Below, in pieces: positions 1 through 8,432 of a DNA stretch of 64,000 bases (positions within the stretch are counted from its first letter, which is position 1; each line of letters begins with the position of its first letter). Made by a program: the position numbers and the translations under genes. The stretch comes from Alphaproteobacteria bacterium (lineage in GTDB: Bacteria > Pseudomonadota > Alphaproteobacteria > MPNO01 > UBA2964), in the NCBI GenBank assembly GCA_012103315.1, contig WLWZ01000019.1, positions 1-64,000 on the forward strand, read 5' to 3'. The notes beneath the pieces are model-generated. The model was not told the DNA's origin and searched no databases. It saw nothing but the letters and a program-made list of their open reading frames with translations.

Positions 1-1287
1 GAGGTTGTTATCGACTCTGATCTGGAGGGCGAAGGCAAAGGGCTCGACAGTTTGCCCATTCCGATCTCGACACCCGGTTTTGATAGTGCGCCATATTTCA
101 CGGCAACTGGCTGTATCAGCCGAAATCCTGAAACCGGTGTTCAGAATATGGGCACCTATCGTGCCGGGCTAAAAAGCTCGACCCGCATGGCGGTGCGGAT
201 GTCCGTACGATCTGGCGGTGCCGAGGGTCATCAGCATTGGCTGCAATATAAGGAACGCGGCGAGAAAATGCCGATGGCGATCATTCTCGGTGGTCCGCCC
301 TGCGTGTGTTATTGCGCGCCGCAAAAGCTCCAGCTTGGCGTCGATGAAGTAGGCGTGGCTGGTGGTCTGGTTGGTAATCCGATCAATATGGTCAAGGCCA
401 AGACGGTCGATCTGATGGTGCCCGCCGAAGCCGAAATTGTCGTCGAGGGGTATATCGATCCAGAATATCTCGAACCAGAAGCACCGTTTGGCGAGAGTCA
501 CGGCCATATAGCGCTCGAAGATTACAACAACATCATGGAAATCACCGCGATCACCCATCGTAAGAAGGCGGTGATTGCCAGCATTATCTCGCAGGTAACG
601 CCGTCTGAATCCAGCGTTATCAAGCGCGTCGCCTGGGAGCCAATCTGGTTCAATCATTTGACTGAGAATCTCGGTATTAAAGGTGTTAAGCGCGTTTCAA
701 TGCATGAGCCGCTGACAAATATCCGCCGCGTGCTGTTTATCGTGTTTGAACGTGGTGTGCCGACGACTGAAATCTGGCGGGCGCTCTATGGGGCGTCGGT
801 GCTCAACTCAGCGGTGGGTAAATACATCATCGCGGTAAATGAAGATATTGATCCTGATGAGGGGGATGCTGTGTTCTGGGCGTTGGCTTATCGTGCCAAT
901 CCGGCGCTGGATGTGCAAATCCTGCCGCATCGTGACAGGGGTCATGGCCCGAAGAGTGATACCCGTATGGGGCGTGAAGATGGCACCATGCTGATCGACG
1001 CGACGCTGAAATCAGATATGCCGCCGATTGCGTTGCCCAAGAAAGAATATATGGAAGACGCCAAGGAGCTTTGGGAGAAGCTCGATCTGCCGCCCCTCAA
1101 ACCCGAAAGTCCGTGGCATGGCTACTCGCTTGGGGACTGGAATGACCAGTGGGACGATATGGCCAAGCGTGCTGCCGAAGGTGACTATCTTGAGAATGGT
1201 CGGCGTAGTGCGCAGCTACGGCGCAATGATGTATTCCCGAATACCTCGATCCGTGAAGTGCCCGGCAATCCCTTCGAAGAAGATTAA
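1..1287 (+). CDS. UbiD family decarboxylase (5' end missing)
   Basis: The reading frame is open from the first base, so the N-terminus lies outside the window; about 428 residues are present. UbiD enzymes use prenylated FMN to decarboxylate (or carboxylate) aromatic or alpha,beta-unsaturated acids. Visible family signatures are the NMGTYR stretch carrying the cofactor-site arginine, the P-A-E-A-E-I-V-V-E-G-Y segment, and the EPEAPFGESHGH motif with the paired acidic residues of the R-E-E active site. It belongs to the glutamate (PFGE) subtype, like the genes at 4410 and 27637, and its C-terminus matches theirs. A TetR regulator follows 35 bp downstream. Family call is firm; substrate unknown. 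Confidence 0.93.
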   Translation, partial: EVVIDSDLEGEGKGLDSLPIPISTPGFDSAPYFTATGCISRNPETGVQNMGTYRAGLKSSTRMAVRMSVRSGGAEGHQHWLQYKERGEKMPMAIILGGPPCVCYCAPQKLQLGVDEVGVAGGLVGNPINMVKAKTVDLMVPAEAEIVVEGYIDPEYLEPEAPFGESHGHIALEDYNNIMEITAITHRKKAVIASIISQVTPSESSVIKRVAWEPIWFNHLTENLGIKGVKRVSMHEPLTNIRRVLFIVFERGVPTTEIWRALYGASVLNSAVGKYIIAVNEDIDPDEGDAVFWALAYRANPALDVQILPHRDRGHGPKSDTRMGREDGTMLIDATLKSDMPPIALPKKEYMEDAKELWEKLDLPPLKPESPWHGYSLGDWNDQWDDMAKRAAEGDYLENGRRSAQLRRNDVFPNTSIREVPGNPFEED

Positions 1288-1322
1288 GATATGGGCGTGG
1301 GCTGGTTCAGCGAGAATCACCA

Positions 1323-1856
1323 ATGAGTATATCCCGCGAAGACTGGATCGATGCGGCCTGGAGTATTCTGGGTGAGGCAGGCGTTGAAGGCATTCGGGTT
1401 GAACAGCTTGCAAGAAAGCTGGACGTTACCAAAGGCAGCTTCTACTGGCACTTCAAAAACCGCCAGGGATTGGTCGATGCGATGATTGAGCGTTGGCTCG
1501 GCATGCGCGAAGAAGACCGTCCGGGTTATTTAACGGCGTCTGAAGACCCCGGCGAACGCCTTTGGAAGGTTATTGAGCGCGGTATCACCCGAGGGACGCG
1601 CGGACAGGCTGGCGCCTTGCGATTGTGGGCGCAAAAGAATCCGGAAGTAGAAGAAAAGATCGTTGTTGCTGATGGCGTTCGACGGCAATTTTTTGTCGAT
1701 CAGTTTAAGGCGCTGGGGCATGACGACGATGCGGCGGAAATTCGGGCCGAAGTTTATATGTCTGTGATTAGCGCCGAGTTCCTGCATTCAGGTAGCCGCG
1801 ATCAGGCTGACCGATTGGCGATGGCGCGCCGAAAACACGAGATGCTGATCAACTAG
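1323..1856 (+). CDS. TetR family transcriptional regulator
   Basis: This 177-residue protein starts at ATG 1323. The N-terminal 50 residues form a TetR-type helix-turn-helix: a helix starting near SREDWIDAAWSIL, then GIRVEQLARKLDVTKGSFYWHFKNR, which closely follows the TetR consensus around the recognition helix (GxFYxHFxxR). The remaining ~125 residues are helical and would form the ligand-binding and dimerisation part. It sits between a UbiD decarboxylase and a cupin protein and is probably cotranscribed with them. It is the only recognisable DNA-binding regulator in the window, so it is a candidate controller of the decarboxylase genes. The perfect palindrome at 4308-4321 is a possible target, which is inference only. 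Confidence 0.93.
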   Translation: MSISREDWIDAAWSILGEAGVEGIRVEQLARKLDVTKGSFYWHFKNRQGLVDAMIERWLGMREEDRPGYLTASEDPGERLWKVIERGITRGTRGQAGALRLWAQKNPEVEEKIVVADGVRRQFFVDQFKALGHDDDAAEIRAEVYMSVISAEFLHSGSRDQADRLAMARRKHEMLIN

Positions 1857-1910
1857 CGTTTGTCGTTAGCTGTCGATAGACTAAAACTCTAATTCAGGAC
1901 GGAGGCTGAT

Positions 1911-2435
1911 ATGCCATTAGACGGTGTTGATAAGGGGCAGGTTGCCCAGGAAACCGACGAAATGCGCAAAATTCGCGAGGAGAACATCGCCAAGGCACCG
2001 CCGGCCGAGTTCTTCAAGTTGCGGGCGGAACTGCTCGCACAGGGTCGCTCCAATCAAATCGTCGCTGACACCGGCAATATGTGGGCCAACCTTAAGGTCT
2101 ATGCCTCAGGTGGTGAAAATGGGCTGCATAACCACACCGACCAGGACCACTTCCATCTGGTCCTTAAGGGCAAGGCATGTTTCTACGGCCCGCGGGGCGA
2201 GGAAAGAATCTGCGGCCCTTATGAAGGGGTGATGCTGCCCTCCGGCAGCTATTATCGGTTTGAGGCCGTCAGTGATGAGCCGTTGATCCTGTTACGCGTT
2301 GGTGCCAAGACCCCACCGACAGCAGAACATCGCCGTTACAACGTGTATGGCGAACCGCTTATCAGCGACTCCAAGGAAAACGGTCAGGTTGAAGTGATCC
2401 CGCGTCAGGGCGAATTCTGGGGCGCTGACGAGTAG
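1911..2435 (+). CDS. cupin-domain protein
   Basis: A 174-residue protein with a good ribosome binding site (GGACGGAGG) 6-8 bp before ATG 1911. A single cupin barrel spans about residues 60-135. Cupin motif 1 is clear (GLHNHTDQDHFHLVLKG), giving two or three histidine ligands. In motif 2 (PYEGVMLPSGSYYRF) the usual PxGxxH histidine is a tyrosine, so the standard four-ligand metal site is incomplete unless the extra His of motif 1 substitutes. Such small cupins next to decarboxylases may be isomerases, dioxygenases or sensors; the specific role is unknown. It lies downstream of the TetR gene on the same strand. Confidence 0.85.
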   Translation: MPLDGVDKGQVAQETDEMRKIREENIAKAPPAEFFKLRAELLAQGRSNQIVADTGNMWANLKVYASGGENGLHNHTDQDHFHLVLKGKACFYGPRGEERICGPYEGVMLPSGSYYRFEAVSDEPLILLRVGAKTPPTAEHRRYNVYGEPLISDSKENGQVEVIPRQGEFWGADE

Positions 2436-2442
2436 GGTTCTC

Positions 2443-4179
2443 CTATACCGGCAGTACGTTAGCTGCCCGTTGGCGCATCAGCGTCAAGACGGCGAGGGCG
2501 AAGATCACCATCGCACCCGGTGCTGGGACATTGACCGTTAGGGTTAGCCCGTCGGCAGCATATGTGATCTCAAAGGATTTATAGTTCCCGAAAGAAAGTC
2601 CATTTATGACTGAAAACCCTCCGGTAAAGGCATTCCAGTTCATAATCTTGAAGCTGTCGCCATCTTGTGCCGTCAGGGAATAGCCGGCATCGACGGTCAG
2701 GTCGAGGGTGCCGTCAAGATCAGCGCTGCCAAGGATGTCGAGAATGTCGAATGAAATTAGCGAGGCGACCTCCATGGCCAATCCACCACCGGAGCCTTGG
2801 GTATAATCACCAACGATGGTCATCGTACCGGGTGAATTACCGGGACCAACTGTCCCCCCGGAATTGACGACATTGTTGTTGATTGTCCCGGTGCCCTGCA
2901 GCGTCCCGCCGGTGATATTGAGGCCGATTTGCTGTGTCATCTGCCCATCGACACGCAGTGTCCCGCCGTTGAGGTGTGTGATTCCGGCGCCGTCCATCAC
3001 AGCACCCGCCTGAATATCCAGGGTGCCGCCATTGATGGCGTAGCCCGCGAACGCGTCCTGGTTGGTCAAGCGGCCTGCGGTTTCGATTGTTACGGTGCCA
3101 CCATTTTGGATCATGGCACCAAAGTTATTGGTGAGCGTACCGCCGGAACGGACGTTCGTCGCGCCGCCGTTATGAATGTAATTGCCGTCATTGCGGAGTG
3201 CGGCGTTGTCGGCGATGACGGTTGTCCCGCCGGTTTGCGTAAAAGTACCGTCGGCAACGAAGCTTGTCCCGGTTCCGGAGACGAGCAGGTTACCGTTTGT
3301 GTTGTTAAAAACTGCTCCATTGCTGCTGGTGATGGTGGAGCCCTGCGAGAAATTTAGATCGCCACCATTTAGGTTCAGCGTGCCAACGTTATCTAAATTC
3401 CCGTTGACGAAATTAGAGGTGCCGCCAGTCTGGGTGAAGCTGGACGTGCCTGCGTTTTCGAAGGTGCCACCGTTCTTTACGGTTAGTGTCCCGCCTGATA
3501 TATTGTAGCGCCCGCCACCCAGCGTCCGAAGCCGGCCCGAATCCTGGATAATTACCGAACCCTGCTGATGCAGGTAATCGGAGAGGGTACCGCTGTTGGC
3601 CAGAACGCCACTGTCCTGGACGAGCGTTGTGCCGCCGGTCTGCGTGATCTGGCCGAGATTCTCAGTAAAACCGGTGCCGGATGTGACGAGAATGCTGCTG
3701 TCTTTTATAGTCATTCCCATTATTCCAGCGGCGAGGAGAGGGGTCCCACGGGTGGTAAGCCGTCCGCTGGTGGCAATATGGATTTCTCCAGAATTCTCGA
3801 GGGTGATCTGACCGCCGCCTTCGGTGCTAAGAATACCGCCGTTTACCGCAACAAACTGCCCAGTGATCGTACTGGCAGTCGGCCGGCTGACCCGCACTTC
3901 GCCGGGGCCATTGATATGGAACGCACCGCTAACGTCGAGATCACCAATGCGAAAAAACCCGGGTGTTACCAGCCCTGCAAGCGGTGTCCCTGCGTTAATT
4001 GTTACTTTCAGATTCGATAGCGCGCCACCTTCCGGTGGGGCGATACCACCATCCCAGTTGGCCCCAAGGGTAAAGTCGAGATTGACACTGCCATTCCAGA
4101 CAACGGCGCTGGTGGGTTGAGCGGCAAGCGCGCTAAGTGCGATAACAGCAATTGTGGCGATGGACGTTGTTTTTTTCAC
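2443..4179 (-). CDS. secreted repeat-rich protein with PEP-CTERM-like C-terminus
   Basis: I place the start at GTG 4179, because it gives a compact signal peptide (KKTTSIATIAVIALSALA, cleaved near TSA-VVW) and follows a GGGG tract by 7 bp; a TTG at 4209 would add ten residues. The body (~500 residues) is made of short Gly/Thr/Asn repeats such as GGTTVIADNAAL and NGGTLTV, as in beta-helical adhesin passengers. The end has VPAPGA, a hydrophobic stretch and the basic cluster RQR, which resembles a PEP-CTERM (VPxPGA) sorting tail recognised by exosortase. No autotransporter barrel is present. It is probably exported and attached to the surface or matrix. It lies convergent with the cupin gene, only 7 bp from its stop. 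Confidence 0.8.
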   Translation of the reverse strand: MKKTTSIATIAVIALSALAAQPTSAVVWNGSVNLDFTLGANWDGGIAPPEGGALSNLKVTINAGTPLAGLVTPGFFRIGDLDVSGAFHINGPGEVRVSRPTASTITGQFVAVNGGILSTEGGGQITLENSGEIHIATSGRLTTRGTPLLAAGIMGMTIKDSSILVTSGTGFTENLGQITQTGGTTLVQDSGVLANSGTLSDYLHQQGSVIIQDSGRLRTLGGGRYNISGGTLTVKNGGTFENAGTSSFTQTGGTSNFVNGNLDNVGTLNLNGGDLNFSQGSTITSSNGAVFNNTNGNLLVSGTGTSFVADGTFTQTGGTTVIADNAALRNDGNYIHNGGATNVRSGGTLTNNFGAMIQNGGTVTIETAGRLTNQDAFAGYAINGGTLDIQAGAVMDGAGITHLNGGTLRVDGQMTQQIGLNITGGTLQGTGTINNNVVNSGGTVGPGNSPGTMTIVGDYTQGSGGGLAMEVASLISFDILDILGSADLDGTLDLTVDAGYSLTAQDGDSFKIMNWNAFTGGFSVINGLSFGNYKSFEITYAADGLTLTVNVPAPGAMVIFALAVLTLMRQRAANVLPV

Positions 4180-4409
4180 TGTCGTGCCCCAACCCGGTAA
4201 GAAGATCAATACAATTATAGAAGCTTACGCTGGCCTGTAAAGTAACGGTTTTTCAAATGGTTAACGATCAAATTTCGTAGAATGGCTAGTCTGGTTAGCC
4301 TAAAACCATACGGTACCGTATTGACTCTGTCGGGGCCCAAAAATACCGTGTTGGGTAGTTAAAAAAAGCGCACAAATTTAGCGCGAACCGCTTAACAGGG
4401 AATATGATA
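4180..4409. promoter_or_regulatory. divergent intergenic control region
   Basis: This 230-bp AT-rich region separates the minus-strand secreted protein from the plus-strand UbiD gene. TTGACT at 4321-4326 looks like a -35 element for the UbiD gene, with a weak -10 candidate (TACCGT, 4344-4349) 17 bp later. A ribosome binding site (ACAGGGA, 4395-4401) sits 8 bp before ATG 4410. The palindrome at 4308-4321 touches the -35 element. Promoter positions are visual guesses. Confidence 0.4.
4308..4321. promoter_or_regulatory. 14-bp perfect palindrome, candidate operator
   Basis: ATACGGTACCGTAT reads identically on both strands. Its last base is the first base of the TTGACT -35 candidate of the UbiD gene, which is where a repressor would act. 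Size and symmetry suit a TetR dimer, and a TetR gene lies 2.5 kb upstream. A partial half-site (ATACCGTG) follows at 4343-4350. The assignment to that regulator is inference. Confidence 0.45.
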
Positions 4410-6152
4410 ATGGCCAAATCCGTCCGCGACCAAACCGCCGCAGATCGCGGTTATGTTGATCTCCACGAACATATTGTTGCGCTGCGCGAGGCAGGGCTGC
4501 TGTTTGAAGTTGATCGTGAGATCAATAAGGACACGGAGATGCACCCACTTGTGCGCTGGCAGTATCGCGGTGGTGTTGAAGAAGAGGATCGTAAAGCCTG
4601 GCTGTTCAATAATGTCAGCGATGCCAAGGGGAGGGAGTATGATATTCCGGTTTTGGTAGGTGGTCTGGCGGCGAACCAGGCAGTGTACAAACTTGGCATG
4701 GGCTGTGAGTTGGACCAGATCAAGGAAACCTGGATCAAGGCGCTCAATAATCCGATTGATCCCGTCGAAGTGCCGTTTGACGATGCGCCCTGTCATGACC
4801 TGGTTTATGAAGGCGAAGACCTGCTGAACGGTTACGGTGTCGATCAGATTCCGGTGCCGATCTCATCGCCGGGTTGGGACAATGCGCCGTATTTTGCGGC
4901 GTCGCATTTCATCACGAAAGACCCGACGAACGGCATCCAGAATATGGGCAATTACCGCGCCATGGTGAAAGCACCCAACCGCGTCGGGTTCAACCCGTCG
5001 ATCGAGCTGCGTACCGGCGGTTATATGCATTGGGAAGAGTGGAAGAAGCTTGGCAAGCCAATGCCCTGCGCCATCGTGATCGGCGCGCCGCCGATTGTGT
5101 CTTTTACGGCAGTCCAAAAAGTCCCTGAAAAATATGACGAATTCCAGGTCTCGGGCGGTCTGTGCGGTAAGCCGCTCAACGTCGTGAAGGCCAAGACAGT
5201 TGATCTGCTGGTGCCGGCGGAAGCTGAGATCGTTATCGAAGGCTTTATCTCGACCGATCTGCTGGAACCGGAAGCGCCGTTCGGCGAGAGCCATGGACAC
5301 GTAAACTTGCAGGAATATAACGGCTTCATGGATGTCACAGCCGTCACCCGTCGCAAGGATGCGGTGATGGTGTCCTGGGTTAGTCAGGTCACACCGTCGG
5401 AAAGCTCTGCCATCAAACGCCCGGCCTATGAAGCGGCGCAGATCGAGCACCTACGAGATCATCTCGGTATCAAGGGCATCAAGCATGTATGCACCCATGA
5501 GCCGCTGACCTCACTGCATAAGCTGATTATCGCGGTGGTGGATCGCGATATGCCGCGCACAGAGATTTGGCGCGCGCTCTATGGCATCGCGTCGCTCCGC
5601 CGTGCCGAGGGTAAATGGGTGATTGCGGTCAATGAGGATATCGATCCTGATGATACCAACGCGGTGTTCTGGGCGATGTCCTATCGTTGTAAACCGCATC
5701 GTGATGTTGAAATCCTCAAGAATAAGGATGAAGGGCATGGCCCGCGTTCCTTGGAGGATTCCAATGACTCCGCTGTGCTGGTTGATGCGACTCTCAAGGA
5801 GACCTATCCACCTGTATCGCTGCCGAAGCGTGAATATATGGAGGGTGCGGCCGAGATTTGGTACGAGCTTGGTCTTCCAAAACTCAAACCACAACGCCCT
5901 TGGTATGGTTATGACATGGGCGAGTGGAATGAAGACCTTGAGACTATGGCGCAGCGTGCCGTCAAAGGGGAATACTGGCAAACAGGTGAGATTATCGCGC
6001 AAAAGCGCCGTGGTGATTTGAAGATGAACACCGAGGTGCGTACACTGGGTGAGGGAACACCGGGTGCCGGTGATCGGAAAGATAAGGGAGATCTCTCATG
6101 GGACGGCTTGAAGGACGCGTCGCACTCGTTACGGGTGCCGCCCAAGGAATAG
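4410..6152 (+). CDS. UbiD family decarboxylase, glutamate subtype
   Basis: A full-length UbiD protein of about 580 residues. Two ATG codons (4404, 4410) are in frame; the second has better spacing to ACAGGGA. Active-site residues expected for prenyl-FMN decarboxylases are present: R183 in NMGNYR, and E288 and E293 in EPEAPFGE. It is collinear with the 27637 paralogue (shared VDREINKDTEMHPLVRWQ near residues 30-50). The C-terminus is about 30 residues longer than in that paralogue, and the extension overlaps the downstream SDR gene by 55 bp. This looks like a lost stop codon with read-on into the next gene. Probably cotranscribed with the SDR. Substrate unknown. Confidence 0.95.
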   Translation: MAKSVRDQTAADRGYVDLHEHIVALREAGLLFEVDREINKDTEMHPLVRWQYRGGVEEEDRKAWLFNNVSDAKGREYDIPVLVGGLAANQAVYKLGMGCELDQIKETWIKALNNPIDPVEVPFDDAPCHDLVYEGEDLLNGYGVDQIPVPISSPGWDNAPYFAASHFITKDPTNGIQNMGNYRAMVKAPNRVGFNPSIELRTGGYMHWEEWKKLGKPMPCAIVIGAPPIVSFTAVQKVPEKYDEFQVSGGLCGKPLNVVKAKTVDLLVPAEAEIVIEGFISTDLLEPEAPFGESHGHVNLQEYNGFMDVTAVTRRKDAVMVSWVSQVTPSESSAIKRPAYEAAQIEHLRDHLGIKGIKHVCTHEPLTSLHKLIIAVVDRDMPRTEIWRALYGIASLRRAEGKWVIAVNEDIDPDDTNAVFWAMSYRCKPHRDVEILKNKDEGHGPRSLEDSNDSAVLVDATLKETYPPVSLPKREYMEGAAEIWYELGLPKLKPQRPWYGYDMGEWNEDLETMAQRAVKGEYWQTGEIIAQKRRGDLKMNTEVRTLGEGTPGAGDRKDKGDLSWDGLKDASHSLRVPPKE

Positions 6153-6856
6153 GGGCAGAATTCGCCAAAGGCCTGGCAGCCGAAGGCGCCAAGGTCGCAA
6201 TTTCGGATCTCGATTCCGGCCAGACGGTCGTCGATATTATCAAACAGGCCGGTGGCGATGCCATTGATGCACCGTGTGATGTCTCGGACGAAGCATCGGC
6301 ACGGGCGGCGGTGCAAAAGACCGTCGAGGCCTTTGGGCGGCTCGATATTCTGGTCAATAACGCCGCGATCTTCACCATGGTGGATCGTTCAAGTTTTGAT
6401 GAGATCACGGTCGATGACTGGGACCGGGTGAGTTCCGTGAACATCAAGGGTGTCTGGATCATGTGCAAGGAAGCCGTGCCCGAGATGCGCAAGAACAGCT
6501 ACGGCAAGATCATCAATATCTCGTCTGGCCGTGCTTTTAAAGGTTCGACGCACTTTTTGCATTATGATGCCTCGAAAGCTGCTTTCGTGGGCATTACCCG
6601 GTCACTGGCCCGCGAAATCGGCGGCGATAATATCTGCGTTAATGCCATCGCACCCGGGGCGACGGCGAGCGAGAACGTGTTGAAGCGCGACACCGCACTT
6701 GGGGCTTCAATGGAAGGCACCATGAAGACGCGGGCGCTCAAACGGATCGAAACACCGGAAGACCTCGTTGGGGCGTGTCTGTTCCTGGCCTCCGCCGATA
6801 GTGATTTTATCACCGGTCAAAGCCTGGTGGTCGATGGCGGCTCGGCGATGCATTAA
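6098..6856 (+). CDS. short-chain dehydrogenase/reductase (SDR)
   Basis: A 252-residue classical SDR, likely an NAD(P)-dependent alcohol/ketone oxidoreductase. The Rossmann glycine motif TGAAQGIG is at residues 12-19, NNAA near 88, and the catalytic YDASK (YxxxK) near 150. The start ATG 6098 follows AAGGGAGA by 6 bp. It begins inside the end of the UbiD gene (55-bp overlap), which implies translational linkage and a shared pathway step. It resembles the three other SDRs of the window, especially 26713, suggesting duplication of a UbiD/SDR module. Confidence 0.94.
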   Translation: MGRLEGRVALVTGAAQGIGAEFAKGLAAEGAKVAISDLDSGQTVVDIIKQAGGDAIDAPCDVSDEASARAAVQKTVEAFGRLDILVNNAAIFTMVDRSSFDEITVDDWDRVSSVNIKGVWIMCKEAVPEMRKNSYGKIINISSGRAFKGSTHFLHYDASKAAFVGITRSLAREIGGDNICVNAIAPGATASENVLKRDTALGASMEGTMKTRALKRIETPEDLVGACLFLASADSDFITGQSLVVDGGSAMH

Positions 6857-7395
6857 CGGTCAAATACCAGCCGTCGTTTCTTCCCAAAATAATCGAAGCC
6901 CAGCAGCCCAAGTGTAAAGCGAAGCTGCTCGATAAAATATTCCATATCTGCGATATCGGCTTCCGGTAGGCTGGCAGGTGTAGGCGACGCAGCGTTCAAA
7001 ACACAGGCAGTCTCTGCCTCTCGTGCCATGCAAATAAGTCGCCCTTCGATATAGCGGATATGTGCTTTTGTCAGGTTGCTGTCGCAGCTCGTGACAATGC
7101 AGGCGAGTTGCCAAATATTACGGGCACTATCTTTTTCATGACGCCGCAATCGGTCGCCAACACATTCGCTCTCTCCAATATAGATTTGTGGTCGTGCTGA
7201 AATTTCGAGGTCACCCACTAGAACATAGACGCCAGGTCGGAGAAGCTCTACGCGCTGCTGCTGCTCATGCGGACAGGGGCGTGGGATGACCAGAATACTT
7301 CCGGTCCAGTTAGATATACCAATGGTCGCGAGACCACCTTCATCGTCATTTTGAATAAAGAGTCGGACGGTTCGACTCTGCGAAACTACCCCCAT
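6853..7395 (-). CDS. GIY-YIG domain protein, possibly C-terminally truncated
   Basis: A 180-residue protein. Residues ~57-110 resemble a GIY-YIG nuclease core: GVYVLVGDLE (the GIY strand), then QIYIGESECVGDRLRRH (the YIG strand with the conserved arginine), and YIEGRL supplying the metal-binding glutamate further on. Related proteins usually carry a DUF4357 domain after a segment like MEYFIEQLRFTLGLLGFDYF; here the protein ends a few residues after that, so the second domain appears to be missing. It overlaps the SDR stop by 4 bp in convergent orientation and has no metabolic relation to its neighbours. It may be a remnant of a defence or mobile locus. Confidence 0.75.
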   Translation of the reverse strand: MGVVSQSRTVRLFIQNDDEGGLATIGISNWTGSILVIPRPCPHEQQQRVELLRPGVYVLVGDLEISARPQIYIGESECVGDRLRRHEKDSARNIWQLACIVTSCDSNLTKAHIRYIEGRLICMAREAETACVLNAASPTPASLPEADIADMEYFIEQLRFTLGLLGFDYFGKKRRLVFDR

Positions 7396-7570
7396 TTATG
7401 TGCCTCCCTGAGAACTGACACCATTCCAGTTTTCTTCTTTGGGTTTATTAAAAAAATTATAATGCTCCTTTCGCGAGTATGGGTTGTGACAAATAAATAG
7501 CATGGACACTGTGGTATTCAGGTCCACGCGCTATTGACGGTTTAGTGGGGCAAGGGTCAGACTTCAGCCC

Positions 7571-8422
7571 ATGCAGGTAACCCGTCTATCAGAGGCGCTC
7601 GGCGCGGAAATAACCGGTATCGATGTCAGCAATATCGATGAGGCGACCTATGACGCGATCCACGAAGCGTTTCTTGAACATCTGATCCTGGTGTTTCGCG
7701 ATCAGGATCTGACACCGCAGCAACAGATTACCTTTAGCGAACATTATGGCGAGGTTGAGGTACATCTCGCCACGGACCATCTGCATCCCGATACCGACAA
7801 GATGATCCTGATTTCTAACAAGCAGGTCGATGGTCGCTATGTTGGCGCGGTCTCTGCGGGCGATTATTGGCATTCTGACCTGTCCTGTCAGGCACGGCCC
7901 AACCTGGCATCGTTCTTGTTGGCCAGGGAGCTGCCGACAGACGGCGGCGATACCGGGTTCTGCAATCAGTACGCCGCGCTCGACACATTGCCTGATGATT
8001 TGCGGCAAAAGATTGAAGGCCGCAACGGCATTCATACGTTTAACCGCATGCGTAATCCTCGTGTGAAGGTGCCAGAGATGCACAAGGGTGATGCACAGAT
8101 GCGCTATGCCGACCGTGCACCACCGGATGGCATCCACCCGATTATTCGTACGCACCCCGAAACCGGCCGTAAGGCGCTCTATGTGTCGCACCGCTTCACG
8201 GTGGGGATTGAAGAAATGCCGGATGAGGAGTCGCGCCCTATTCTCGATGCGATCTTTGAGCATCAGCTCAATGATGATCTGCTTTACCGTCACAAATGGC
8301 GGCTTGGCGATATGATCATGTGGGATAATCGCTGCACCACGCATCACGCCTATGGCGGCATCCCGGCAGGGCAGATCCGGCACATGCACCGCACCTCGCT
8401 GATCGGCGACGTACCGTTTTAG
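7571..8422 (+). CDS. TauD/TfdA family Fe(II)/2-oxoglutarate dioxygenase
   Basis: A 283-residue protein of normal TauD length. The iron facial triad is visible: H101 and D103 in YWHSDLS, and H258 in WDNRCTTH. The 2-oxoglutarate-binding arginine is expected in IRHMHRT (R270/R274). The family couples oxidative decarboxylation of 2-oxoglutarate to substrate hydroxylation, often releasing sulfite, glyoxylate or a phenol. Only 10 bp separate it from a second TauD gene, so the two are cotranscribed. It is most like the genes at 16244 and 17108 (shared SAGD/NAGD-x-WHSDLS block and DNRC motif). The substrate cannot be inferred; taurine specificity should not be assumed. Confidence 0.95.
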   Translation: MQVTRLSEALGAEITGIDVSNIDEATYDAIHEAFLEHLILVFRDQDLTPQQQITFSEHYGEVEVHLATDHLHPDTDKMILISNKQVDGRYVGAVSAGDYWHSDLSCQARPNLASFLLARELPTDGGDTGFCNQYAALDTLPDDLRQKIEGRNGIHTFNRMRNPRVKVPEMHKGDAQMRYADRAPPDGIHPIIRTHPETGRKALYVSHRFTVGIEEMPDEESRPILDAIFEHQLNDDLLYRHKWRLGDMIMWDNRCTTHHAYGGIPAGQIRHMHRTSLIGDVPF

Positions 8423-8432
8423 GACATCGGCT

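Noticed and set aside
2600..4100. Short repeated motifs suggestive of a CRISPR array
   Set aside because: The repeats are in-frame, degenerate Gly/Thr/Asn codons of a beta-helical protein, without fixed-length identical repeats and unique spacers.
7571..8422. Taurine dioxygenase (tauD) as a specific name
   Set aside because: Six other paralogues and no taurine transporter or tauABC nearby; family name only is justified.
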